The notes: generated from the letters alone by a model not told the origin. Counted from the stretch's first letter, positions 1 to 6,805 are shown. The stretch is DNA of 8,646 nucleotides from an uncultured Clostridia bacterium (GCA_944376035.1 CALWBJ010000087.1:1-8646), one strand, 5' to 3'. Program-made: numbers and translations.

Positions 1-346
1 AGGCGGAGGCCCACATCCAGAATACCGCGCCGGGACCGCCCGAAATAATTGCGGTGGTAACTCCGACAATATTTCCTGTTCCTACAGTTCCTGAAACAGC
101 CGTGGAAAATGCTTCGAAAGGAGATATCGCGCGTGAGTCAGAAGGCGTATCGGAACGGCTTTTTTTCTTCATGCTCTCTAAAGAGCCGCCTGCCGTGTGT
201 TTTAAAGTGTAACCGAGTTTTCTTATCTGGAAAAATTTACTTCTGAAAGTCAAAAGCATACCGCAGGCGAGTATGAGCACTATCATGGGCACACCCCAGA
301 GTATGTTTCCGTCTATCCAGTTTAAAATTTCGTAAATAAATTCCAT
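1..346 (-). CDS. AGCS-family sodium:alanine/glycine symporter, N-terminal part (runs off the left edge)
   Basis: Translation from the minus-strand ATG at 346-344 gives 115 residues and is cut by the window edge. Residues 1-35 (starting MEFIYEILNWIDGNILWG) hold a first membrane segment that leads into the LLTFRSKFFQIRKLGYTLK stretch typical of the family. Residues 74-115 match the AGCS signature closely: SPFEAFSTAVSGTVGTGNI followed by GVTTAIISGGPGAVFWMW. AGCS proteins import alanine, glycine or sometimes glutamine together with Na+ through the cytoplasmic membrane; the exact substrate cannot be told here. Full members are usually about 450-500 residues, so roughly a quarter is visible. The start is supported by AAAGG six bases upstream. 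The gene diverges from the [2Fe-2S] protein gene and appears to have its own promoter. A linker of about 15 polar or charged residues (59-73) before the GTGN core looks ordinary. The family call is firm. Confidence 0.93.
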   Translation of the reverse strand, partial: MEFIYEILNWIDGNILWGVPMIVLILACGMLLTFRSKFFQIRKLGYTLKHTAGGSLESMKKKSRSDTPSDSRAISPFEAFSTAVSGTVGTGNIVGVTTAIISGGPGAVFWMWASA

Positions 347-403
347 AAAGTACCTTTTGTAAAATAAAATAAATTTTTTACCGTATAAGACCCGACGGTT
401 AAT

Positions 404-433
404 ATATTATCATAAATATTTTATATTTTGCAA
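404..433 (-). promoter_or_regulatory. Probable promoter of the AGCS symporter gene
   Basis: On the minus strand TTGCAA (433-428) is a 4/6 -35 element. Two overlapping -10 candidates follow: GATAAT (411-406, spacer 16) and TAATAT (409-404, spacer 18, with a TG one base upstream as in extended -10 sites). Either gives a leader of about 50-60 bases before the ATG at 346. The -35 and spacer nearly match the O-antigen-ligase promoter at 8309-8337. Which -10 is used cannot be decided by eye. Confidence 0.5.
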
Positions 434-508
434 GTATTTTAAAATGCAACCTCTTAATTCATTAAACATTAAAACTGAATAAATGAAAATAAGTTATTGA
501 AATTTGGG

Positions 509-537
509 TTGACAACTGAATAGAATAATGATATTAT
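509..537 (+). promoter_or_regulatory. Strong sigma-A type promoter of the [2Fe-2S] protein gene
   Basis: TTGACA (509-514), a 17-base spacer and TATTAT (532-537) form a near-consensus promoter, with transcription expected near 544 and a leader of about 30 bases. The -10 sits inside a small inverted repeat, ATAAT-GAT-ATTAT (525-537), which could be an operator or simply AT-rich sequence. Confidence 0.85.
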
Positions 538-573
538 AAACTAAATAAATTTTTACGCGGTGAGGAAGCTTCT

Positions 574-774
574 ATGGAAAATCGCATAGTGTGTAATTGT
601 AAGAAAGTAACGGTGGCAGATATAGAAAAGGCGCTTTTAACGCTCGATAATCTCGGAGACGTTGAAAAAGAATTTGAAGAAGTGCAGAAGATTACAAGTT
701 GTTCTACCGGCTGCGGCGGTTGTCATGATAAGATTATGGATATTATCGCCGATTTTATGAACGACAAGCAGTAA
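574..774 (+). CDS. Small Bfd-like [2Fe-2S]-binding protein
   Basis: This 66-residue protein is essentially one BFD-type [2Fe-2S] domain. The expected cluster ligands are visible as C7-x-C9 near the N terminus and C47-x-x-C50 near the C terminus, in the family context VCNCKKVT and TGCGGCHDKI. The middle (about 11-40) is a short helical linker with the acidic stretch VEKEFEEVQ. The domain occurs in bacterioferritin-associated ferredoxin (Bfd), in NirB, in NasB-type reductases and in amino-acid oxidase subunits; short stand-alone forms are common in Clostridia and are mostly uncharacterised. Roles in iron release or electron transfer are possible but not shown. The start has a good site, GAGGA at 562-566, seven bases before ATG. 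No ferritin or reductase gene adjoins it; it is a single-gene unit with a strong promoter. C43 is an extra cysteine beyond the usual four. I leave the symbol empty because a true Bfd role is unproven. Confidence 0.88.
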   Translation: MENRIVCNCKKVTVADIEKALLTLDNLGDVEKEFEEVQKITSCSTGCGGCHDKIMDIIADFMNDKQ

Positions 775-923
775 ATAAAACCGTTATTTTTTATAATTAA
801 AAAGTAATGATAGGGTAAGGGGTTTTAGAGATTAAAAATTTTAATACCGTCGTTTTTTTTTTCGGCTAAATAAATCCAAAACTCAATTAACTAAAAAATA
901 AAAATTGTTTTTAAAAAAGTTTA
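775..923. other. AT-rich 3' intergenic stretch after the [2Fe-2S] gene; no gene seen
   Basis: Together with 961-1082 this makes a gap of about 308 bases between two convergent genes. It holds no ORF with a start signal. There is an all-A/T inverted repeat at 831-845 (ATTAAAA / TTTTAAT) and a run of ten T at 853-862, which could act as a weak extra terminator for the plus-strand gene. The strong hairpin at 924-960 is the only clear element. Confidence 0.6.
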
Positions 924-960
924 TCGCCCTTCCCGGCGGAATTTCCGCCGGGAAGGGCGA
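924..960. terminator. Strong bidirectional intrinsic terminator between convergent genes
   Basis: A perfect GC-rich inverted repeat pairs 924-940 with 944-960 (17 bp, core CGCCCTTCCCGGCGG) around a tiny ATT loop; A923-T961 adds one more pair. On the plus strand TTGTGTTT follows. On the minus strand the hairpin is followed by an AAAC base stretch and then a six-T run (from 919 downwards). The plus-strand [2Fe-2S] gene ends at 774 and the minus-strand aminopeptidase gene ends at 1083, so one hairpin plausibly serves both. Confidence 0.85.
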
Positions 961-1082
961 TTGTGTTTACTAAATTTATTTGTCTTATGTTAAAAATATA
1001 AAAGCCGTTTGTTAGGTTAGTTTTTGATTAAAAGCGTTTTGTACAATTATAAGTATTTTACAGTAACTTTTTTACAAAAACC

Positions 1083-2309
1083 TTATATTACCCAGTCGCC
1101 TTCCGACATGAGAACGATCCGCTCGCCGTTGGGTTTTATTCCGCATACAGACATGTCGGGAGTACCTATCATAAAGTCCACATGTTCGTTTGAGTCGTTA
1201 ACTCCGGCGGCGGTTAATTCCTTTTTAGAGGCGTCGGCTCCGAGTTCTACCGTAGTAGGGTATGCCTTGCCTAGCGCAAGATGGCAACTGGCGTTCTCGT
1301 CAAAAAGAGTATTATAATAAAGTATACCGCTTTTTGAAACGGGCGAGTTTTTGCCGATAAGCGCTATTTCTCCCAGCCTTGAAGTGCCTTTATCGTGTTC
1401 GATTATGTTTTTAAGATGCTCGTATCCCGTTTCGGCAGAAAAATCGATCACTTTTCCGTTTTTGAAAGTTAAAGAAAAGTTATCTATTATATGTCCGTTT
1501 TCCGCAAGCGGGAGAGCAGATTTTACCGTTCCTTCCACTTTCATTCTGTGCGGAGCGGTGAAAACTTCTTCGGTCGGAAGATTTGCCACGAAATATACAC
1601 CGTCTTGGGCGCGCTCCTTTGCGGAAAGCCAAACGTGTCCTTCTGCAAGTCCGACTTTTAAATCGGTACCGATTGAATTCTGAAAATGTATATATTCAAA
1701 CTTTTCTTTATTAAGAAAATTTGCCCGCCTTTCGAGCGCGGCAATGTGTTTATGCCATTCGCCGATAGGGTCGGGGTAGTCCAGCCGCATAGTAGAGGCT
1801 ATTGCGCCCAGAAGTTTGGCTTCGCAGTTTTCATCGTTCGGGAAAACTATTTTTGCCCATTCTGAGGTAGGAACCGAAACAACGCACCAACGTATGGCGT
1901 TGCCCATGACCTTATCAGAGTAATATTTCAGCGCCTTGCTTTTTGCTTTTGCCACTGCTGCGAGTTTATTTGCCGGAACATTTTTAAAAGCTTCGGGATT
2001 TTCTGCGGAAATTGATACAAGACAGAAGTTTTCTCTTACAAGTTCGTTTTTGCTTTCTATAAACCATTTGGGAATTTGGCAGAGCGCGTCCTGATCGGCG
2101 TATGTATAATTTATGTTTTCCAGCACTTCGTCATTCCAGCGAACGCGAACGATTTTTGCGCCCATAGCGTACGCCTCTTCGGCAAGCGCGTGAGCAATTT
2201 CCCGCCTTTCGACCGGACAGGATATTTCAAGACCTTGTCCGCGTTGAAGATTTACTCCGATTTCCAGAACAAGCCGTGCGTAATCTTTAAGTTTTTTTCC
2301 GGTAAACAT
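1083..2309 (-). CDS. M29-family aminopeptidase (AmpS/PepS/thermophilic aminopeptidase type)
   Basis: This is a cytoplasmic metallo-aminopeptidase that removes N-terminal residues from peptides using a two-metal (Zn/Co) site. At 408 residues it has the usual family length. The N-terminal domain (about 1-180) begins with the typical YARLVLEIGVNLQRGQGLEI stretch. The catalytic part shows the expected metal ligands in order: the NLPTEEVFTAP motif (E248), RLGEIAL (E314), ENASCHLALG (H343), and NEHVDFMIG (H376 and D378); Y350 follows as in the family. These assignments come from known M29 enzymes; the motifs are directly visible. The protein ends with the common GDWVI. The start is backed by AGGTGG three bases upstream of ATG. 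It is a single-gene unit: divergent from dxs across a long gap and convergent with the [2Fe-2S] gene. No signal peptide is seen. Family certain; substrate preference unknown. Confidence 0.95.
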   Translation of the reverse strand: MFTGKKLKDYARLVLEIGVNLQRGQGLEISCPVERREIAHALAEEAYAMGAKIVRVRWNDEVLENINYTYADQDALCQIPKWFIESKNELVRENFCLVSISAENPEAFKNVPANKLAAVAKAKSKALKYYSDKVMGNAIRWCVVSVPTSEWAKIVFPNDENCEAKLLGAIASTMRLDYPDPIGEWHKHIAALERRANFLNKEKFEYIHFQNSIGTDLKVGLAEGHVWLSAKERAQDGVYFVANLPTEEVFTAPHRMKVEGTVKSALPLAENGHIIDNFSLTFKNGKVIDFSAETGYEHLKNIIEHDKGTSRLGEIALIGKNSPVSKSGILYYNTLFDENASCHLALGKAYPTTVELGADASKKELTAAGVNDSNEHVDFMIGTPDMSVCGIKPNGERIVLMSEGDWVI

Positions 2310-2383
2310 ATTCCACCTTCAATATTTTTATTTTTTTATTCAGATTTTATCTGAAATGTATTCATTGTTTTTCTAATTTACAT

Positions 2384-2412
2384 ATTATATAATTATGCAA
2401 TAAAAGATAAAA
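2384..2412 (-). promoter_or_regulatory. Possible promoter of the M29 aminopeptidase gene
   Basis: On the minus strand a perfect TATAAT (2389-2384) lies about 75 bases before the ATG. The region 16-17 bases upstream reads TTTTATC, a poor -35. The surrounding DNA is so AT-rich that a chance TATAAT is quite possible. Confidence 0.4.
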
Positions 2413-2772
2413 TTTTTATGATTTTAAAAATCGCTGTCTTAGCCGTGTATTTTTCTTAAACTGTTTTTATCTCAAAATACTGCGCAATCAAAAATCATTA
2501 CAAATGAATTTTCACGTTTTATTATTGTATTATATTCATAAAAAGAAAGATAGTCAAGTGTGAAAAATCGTATTGACGTGAATATAAAAAAGTTTTTTGT
2601 CGAATGCTAAATACATATAAGTTTTTCTGAATAGTAATATTAAGAATTTTTTCTGATGTCAGTGATATATGTTTAAGACCGAATGAGTTATTTAACCGTG
2701 GCAGGCAATATAAAGTCATTTACCGAAAACTTTTTTTAACGGCTATGAATTATAATAAATAACTTTTTTATA
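2413..2772. other. AT-rich intergenic stretch; no gene or RNA recognised
   Basis: About 360 bases lie between the putative aminopeptidase promoter and the dxs promoter. I see no start codon with a ribosome site, no tRNA-like pattern and no GC-rich hairpin. There are only small symmetric pieces: AAAAAAGTTTTTT (2586-2598) and CTGA-TG-TCAG (2653-2662). TTGACG at 2573-2578 lacks a matching -10. The 65-codon minus-strand frame at 2719-2522 has no Shine-Dalgarno site and AT-driven composition. Confidence 0.6.
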
Positions 2773-2801
2773 TTGACAATCAGATAATAATGTAATATAC
2801 T
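2773..2801 (+). promoter_or_regulatory. Strong sigma-A type promoter of the dxs operon
   Basis: TTGACA (2773-2778), a 17-base spacer and TATACT (2796-2801) give a near-perfect promoter. Transcription should begin near 2808, leaving a leader of fewer than 30 bases. That is too short for a riboswitch or T-box, so any control probably acts at the promoter. Confidence 0.87.
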
Positions 2802-2827
2802 TAATTAAAGTCTTAAAGACCGTTTAC

Positions 2828-2833
2828 AGGTGG
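2828..2833 (+). promoter_or_regulatory. Shine-Dalgarno site that decides the dxs start
   Basis: AGGTGG lies just upstream of ATG at 2836-2838, nearly as in the aminopeptidase gene, which has the same AGGTGG three bases before its ATG. An alternative in-frame GTG at 2830 lies inside this site and has no purine-rich match of its own upstream. ATG 2836 is therefore preferred; the two starts differ by two residues. Confidence 0.7.
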
Positions 2834-2835
2834 AT

Positions 2836-4698
2836 ATGTCCGTACTCGACAGGATTGAAAAATCTTCCGATATAAAAAAACTTAATATTAAAGAACTTAA
2901 AACGCTGTCGGGTGAACTGAGAGAACTTATTCTGGAAACAGCGGCCAACAACGGCGGGCATCTTGCGTCAAATCTCGGGATTGTGGAAACACCTCTCGCG
3001 CTGCATTATGTATTTGATTTTCCTGACGATAAACTTATTTTCGACGTCGGTCATCAGTGCTACGCGCATAAAATTCTGTCAGACAGAAAAAACGATTTTA
3101 AAAGCATGCGCACGGACGGCGGAATATCGGGTTTTCCCGATACCGAGGAGAGCGAGTATGACGCTTTTTGCACAGGTCACGCGGGCACATCTGTTGCGGC
3201 GGGTCTGGGGTTCTGTGCCGCTCGCGAGATAGAAAAAAAAGATTATTGCGTTATAAATCTTGTCGGAGACGGAGCGCTTTTTAACGGACTCAATCTCGAA
3301 GCGTTCGCGTCTTCTTTCAATAAACCCAAAAATTATCTCGTGCTGCTCAACGATAACGGTATGTCCATATCCAAGAACGGCAACGGTCTTTACAGGCGTA
3401 TATCCAAAACCACTATGGGAAGAGGATATGTCAAAGGTAAATCGGCATTAAAGAAAATTTTCGGACAGTCTTTTATAACCCGAGGGCTTTCGGGATTTAA
3501 AAATTTTCTCAAACGTATTCTCAATAAAAACTCCTATTTTGAAATTTTCGGTTTTAAATATGTCGGCGTCATCGACGGAAACGATATCTCCGAAATGGTG
3601 AAGGTTCTGAACAAAGTCAAAACCACAATGAAGACTAAAGCCGTTTTTCTGCATGTAAAAACCACCAAAGGAAAGGGGTATGAACAGGCGGAGGAGCGCG
3701 CCGACATGTATCACGGAGTGGGAAAGAATCTTACGTTCGGCAGTAACATTTACTCTGCGCGCGCGGGCTTGACCGTCAGCCGTATGATAGACGAAGATAA
3801 TAAGATAGTGGCAATAACCGCCGCGATGAAAGACGGAACGGGGCTTTCGGTTGTAGAGAAAGAACACCCTCGGAATTTTTTCGATGTGGGTATTGCGGAA
3901 GAATATGCGGTTACGCTTGCCGCGGGAATGGCTGCGGGCGGAATAAAACCCGTCGTTGCAGTTTATTCGACCTTTTTGCAAAGGGCTTACGACCAGATAC
4001 TTCACGACGTATGTCTGCAAAATCTTCCCGTGGTTTTTCTTGTGGACAGGGCAGGATTTGTAGGCGCCGACGGAAAGACGCACCAGGGTGTTTTCGATAT
4101 AAGTTTTTTATCTCATATGCCGAATATGCGCATACTTGCTCCCGCGTCTCCCGACGAACTCGAACTGTGCATAAAATATGCGCTCTCGCTCGGATGTCCC
4201 GTTGCCGTGAGATATCCTAACGATATATATGCATATCCCACACACGTGGTGGGCTTTGAAGAAAGACTGTGGTATAGGGTAAGGGACGGTAAAGATATAA
4301 CCGTTCTTGCGGTCGGACCCAGAATGATGAAACTTGCCGAAGAAATTGCCGATACGCTTCCCTTTGAAACAGGAGTGGTAAACGCGCGTTCGGTTAAGCC
4401 GCTCGACCGAAATATGCTTGAAGAAATTTTTTCTTCTCCGGTAGTTACCCTTGAAGAAAACAGCGTAATAGGCGGTTTCGGAGACGCGGTGAGGCGCTTT
4501 TATGCGGAAAACGGGCACAATACAGAGGTTTTCTCTTACGGCGTAAAAGACAGGTTCGTACTCCACGGTTCGGTTTGCAGGCAGTTAACCGATAACGGTC
4601 TCGACGCGGAAAATATCTGTAATGATTTAATTAAAATAATAAAAACCAAAACAAAAGAAAGGATGGACGGGGAAAATATTACTCCGGAAAAACGATGA
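2836..4698 (+). CDS. dxs: 1-deoxy-D-xylulose-5-phosphate synthase
   Basis: Dxs joins pyruvate and glyceraldehyde 3-phosphate with thiamine diphosphate to make DXP, the first step of the MEP isoprenoid pathway, also a precursor of thiamine and pyridoxal. The protein has 620 residues from ATG 2836 (622 from GTG 2830), the normal length. Numbered from the ATG, visible landmarks are GHQCYAHK (72-79), the ThDP motif GDGALFNGLN (144-153) closed by NDNGMSIS (172-179), YHGV (292-295), DVGIAEEYA (350-358, catalytic E355), DRAGFVGADGKTHQG (404-418, with R405 and H416), and VRYP (R459). The C-terminal transketolase domain is complete. Two places differ from most Dxs: EEY replaces the usual EQH after GIA, and FNGLN replaces TGGM after GDGAL. 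Core catalytic residues are kept, so activity is likely. It is the first gene of an operon; its TGA overlaps the ATG of the next gene. A diverged paralogue serving glycan or vitamin synthesis is possible but less likely. Confidence 0.95.
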   Translation: MSVLDRIEKSSDIKKLNIKELKTLSGELRELILETAANNGGHLASNLGIVETPLALHYVFDFPDDKLIFDVGHQCYAHKILSDRKNDFKSMRTDGGISGFPDTEESEYDAFCTGHAGTSVAAGLGFCAAREIEKKDYCVINLVGDGALFNGLNLEAFASSFNKPKNYLVLLNDNGMSISKNGNGLYRRISKTTMGRGYVKGKSALKKIFGQSFITRGLSGFKNFLKRILNKNSYFEIFGFKYVGVIDGNDISEMVKVLNKVKTTMKTKAVFLHVKTTKGKGYEQAEERADMYHGVGKNLTFGSNIYSARAGLTVSRMIDEDNKIVAITAAMKDGTGLSVVEKEHPRNFFDVGIAEEYAVTLAAGMAAGGIKPVVAVYSTFLQRAYDQILHDVCLQNLPVVFLVDRAGFVGADGKTHQGVFDISFLSHMPNMRILAPASPDELELCIKYALSLGCPVAVRYPNDIYAYPTHVVGFEERLWYRVRDGKDITVLAVGPRMMKLAEEIADTLPFETGVVNARSVKPLDRNMLEEIFSSPVVTLEENSVIGGFGDAVRRFYAENGHNTEVFSYGVKDRFVLHGSVCRQLTDNGLDAENICNDLIKIIKTKTKERMDGENITPEKR

Positions 4699-6587
4699 AC
4701 AGAAACGCTAAAATTGTTGCATTTATAATAGTAGATTTTCTGACCGTAGCCGTGTCTTGGCTGCTGTCTTTTACGGTACTCGATTTTCCGATTGTAAGTA
4801 CGTTTGTTTCAAGTTGGTATTTTTTTGTCGCCGCGGTCGTTATAACGATAGCGGTGTTTGCTCTTTTCGGACTGTACGTCAATCTCTGGCGCTACACGAA
4901 TGTAGTTGAGGTTTTAAAGATTTTCGGCGCTGTCGCCTGTGTAGCGGCGGGATTGCTTGTTCTTTCGGTTTTTTCGGACGTTCTCAGTATCGAATGGGGA
5001 CTTGTATATTCGTTTATTTTTGTTTCTCTTACCTGCGGGTGCAGATGCGTGTACAGTTTTTACGGTTACATGGTAAAGAAAATACGGTCTTCTTCACGTG
5101 CCAAGTACGGAACGCGCGTTATAATAATCGGCGCGGGAGACGCAGGCGCAATGCTGCTGAGAGAATTGCAGACTTCGGAAAAAACTTCAATGTATCCCGT
5201 CTGTATTCTGGACGATGACGAAAATAAAATCGGAAGATACTTAAACGGCGTAAAAATAATGGGAAAAACGTCGGAGGTCAAAAAATACGCCGAACTTTTA
5301 CACGCGGAAAAAATCATTCTTGCCATGCCTTCGGTAAGTCAGAAAATCAAGAGCAAAATTATCGAAGAATGTCAGAAGACAAACTGTAAAGTCATGACCG
5401 TTCCGGGACTTTATCAACTTGCCGAAGGCTCGCTTTCGGTATCTGCGGTAAAGCAGGTTAATATTCTTGACCTTCTGGGCCGTGAACAGGTTACCGTAAA
5501 TATCGACGAAATAATAAAATATATAGTAAATAAAGTGGTAATAGTTACGGGTGGCGGCGGCTCGATCGGCAGCGAACTCTGCCGTCAGATAGCATCGCAT
5601 AAACCCAAACGGCTTATAATTCTCGATTTTTACGAAAATAACGCTTACGATATTCAGCAGGAACTTATCACCAAACATCCCGACCTCGACCTTGTGGTTT
5701 TAATTGCCAGCGTAAGGGACAGTAAAAAAATGAACAAGGTTTTTGAGACTTATAAGCCTCAGATAGTTTTTCACGCGGCGGCTCATAAACATGTTCCGCT
5801 TATGGAGAGTTGTCCTAACGAAGCGGTCAAGAATAATGTGAGCGGAACTTATAAAGTAGCCGACGCCGCGGGAAGAAACGGAGCGGAAAAATTCATTCTG
5901 ATAAGCTCGGATAAGGCAGTAAATCCCACAAACATCATGGGCGCGACAAAACGTATTTGCGAAATGATTATTCAGGCAATGAACAAAAAATACACCACCG
6001 ATTTTGTCGCCGTCAGATTCGGAAACGTTCTCGGCTCAAACGGTTCGGTCATACCGCTTTTTATGAAACAGATAGAGGCGGGCGGTCCTGTTACCGTTAC
6101 TCATAAGGATATAGTCAGATATTTTATGACAATACCCGAAGCGGTCAGCCTTGTTCTTCAAGCCGGAGCATATGCAAAGGGCGGCGAAATTTTCGTTCTC
6201 GACATGGGCGATCCCGTCAGAATTTACGACCTTGCCGTCAATATGATAAAACTCAGCGGATTTGAGCCTTACAAGGATATCGATATTAAAATAACGGGAT
6301 TAAGACCGGGCGAAAAACTTTACGAAGAACGTCTTATGGAAGAAGAAGGGCTTCAAAAGACTGCCAACGATAAGATTTCCATAGGCAAACCTCTTGATAT
6401 CGACGAGAAAAATCTTTTCGATAAAGTAATGGAACTTTACGTAGAGGCTTATAACGAGACTGACAGAATGAAAGAACTTGTCCACGAACTTGTTCCTACT
6501 TACGTAATAGACAAAAGAGATGAAAAAGATAAACCCGTCAAGAGTAAAAGAACAAAAAAATCTTCGTCTGAAAAGTCGGAAAAGTAA
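4695..6587 (+). CDS. Membrane-anchored FlaA1/CapD-type nucleotide-sugar 4,6-dehydratase (PglF/CapD-like)
   Basis: This 630-residue protein has the long-form CapD/PglF layout. Four hydrophobic segments (about 6-28, 38-62, 72-94 and 101-123) anchor it in the cytoplasmic membrane. A first Rossmann-like domain follows, with IIIGAGDAG (143-151). The catalytic SDR domain starts at VVIVTGGGGSIGSEL (281-295) and continues with HAAAHKHVPLME (360-371), SSDKAVNP (404-411), MGATK (415-419), RFGNVLGSNGSVIP (441-454) and GLRPGEKLYEE (535-545). Relatives use NAD+ to turn UDP-GlcNAc into a UDP-4-keto-6-deoxy sugar for surface glycans; in this group the SDR Tyr is replaced by Met and Asp-Lys next to it does catalysis (D406, K407 here), with K419 binding NAD. 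The usual TDK reads SDK here. The tail from about 605 is Lys/Ser-rich and probably disordered. ATG overlaps the dxs stop (ATGA), and only a weak GGA site precedes it, so translation is likely coupled to dxs. The exact sugar product is unknown. Confidence 0.93.
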   Translation: MNRNAKIVAFIIVDFLTVAVSWLLSFTVLDFPIVSTFVSSWYFFVAAVVITIAVFALFGLYVNLWRYTNVVEVLKIFGAVACVAAGLLVLSVFSDVLSIEWGLVYSFIFVSLTCGCRCVYSFYGYMVKKIRSSSRAKYGTRVIIIGAGDAGAMLLRELQTSEKTSMYPVCILDDDENKIGRYLNGVKIMGKTSEVKKYAELLHAEKIILAMPSVSQKIKSKIIEECQKTNCKVMTVPGLYQLAEGSLSVSAVKQVNILDLLGREQVTVNIDEIIKYIVNKVVIVTGGGGSIGSELCRQIASHKPKRLIILDFYENNAYDIQQELITKHPDLDLVVLIASVRDSKKMNKVFETYKPQIVFHAAAHKHVPLMESCPNEAVKNNVSGTYKVADAAGRNGAEKFILISSDKAVNPTNIMGATKRICEMIIQAMNKKYTTDFVAVRFGNVLGSNGSVIPLFMKQIEAGGPVTVTHKDIVRYFMTIPEAVSLVLQAGAYAKGGEIFVLDMGDPVRIYDLAVNMIKLSGFEPYKDIDIKITGLRPGEKLYEERLMEEEGLQKTANDKISIGKPLDIDEKNLFDKVMELYVEAYNETDRMKELVHELVPTYVIDKRDEKDKPVKSKRTKKSSSEKSEK

Positions 6588-6805
6588 ATCTGCGAAAATG
6601 CGACACAACTGAGTTTACGGATGAAAACGGGGTAAAGGTTCAGAATAAACGCTCGGTGAAATAATTATTTTGTCTAATACTAAGAGAGAAAATTTATTAC
6701 TTTCAGAGCAAATATTTAGTGAAACGTAATTGTTTTATTATAGAACCACTCGGATTAAGTTTTTGAAAATTCATGCATTTATAAAAAAATAATTTCAATA
6801 AACAA
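6588..6805. other. 3' intergenic stretch after the dehydratase gene; no gene recognised
   Basis: This is most of a gap of about 330 bases between convergent genes. No start codon with a ribosome site is present. The first part (about 6588-6664) is less AT-rich than the rest and can be read without a stop from 6572 to the TAA at 6662, ending in a coding-like peptide (TEFTDENGVKVQNKRSVK) but lacking any start. It may be a gene remnant or chance. The remainder (6665-6805) is plain AT-rich sequence. Confidence 0.5.

Noticed and set aside
831..862. Inverted repeat plus ten-T run as the main terminator of the [2Fe-2S] gene
   Set aside because: The stem is only A/T pairs and is separated from the T run; the GC-rich hairpin at 924-960 is much stronger. 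It may be a weak auxiliary.
1024..1683. Plus-strand open frames over the aminopeptidase gene (1024-1317 and 1351-1683)
   Set aside because: The minus-strand M29 protein has complete metal-ligand motifs here; the plus frames are its complement and lack ribosome sites.
2573..2578. TTGACG as a second promoter upstream of dxs
   Set aside because: No acceptable -10 at 16-18 bases; the promoter at 2773-2801 is far better placed.
2522..2719. Minus-strand 65-codon open frame in the long intergenic gap
   Set aside because: No Shine-Dalgarno site, AT-driven amino-acid content, no family resemblance.
2808..2835. Riboswitch (for example thiamine) controlling dxs
   Set aside because: The predicted leader is under 30 bases and holds no hairpin.
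3448..4083. Minus-strand 211-codon open frame inside dxs
   Set aside because: It is a shadow of dxs, whose motifs run through the region; there is no start signal and the composition is His/Arg/Phe-rich as expected of an antisense frame.
4108..4566. Minus-strand 152-codon open frame inside dxs
   Set aside because: Antisense shadow of the C-terminal Dxs domain; no recognisable motif or ribosome site.
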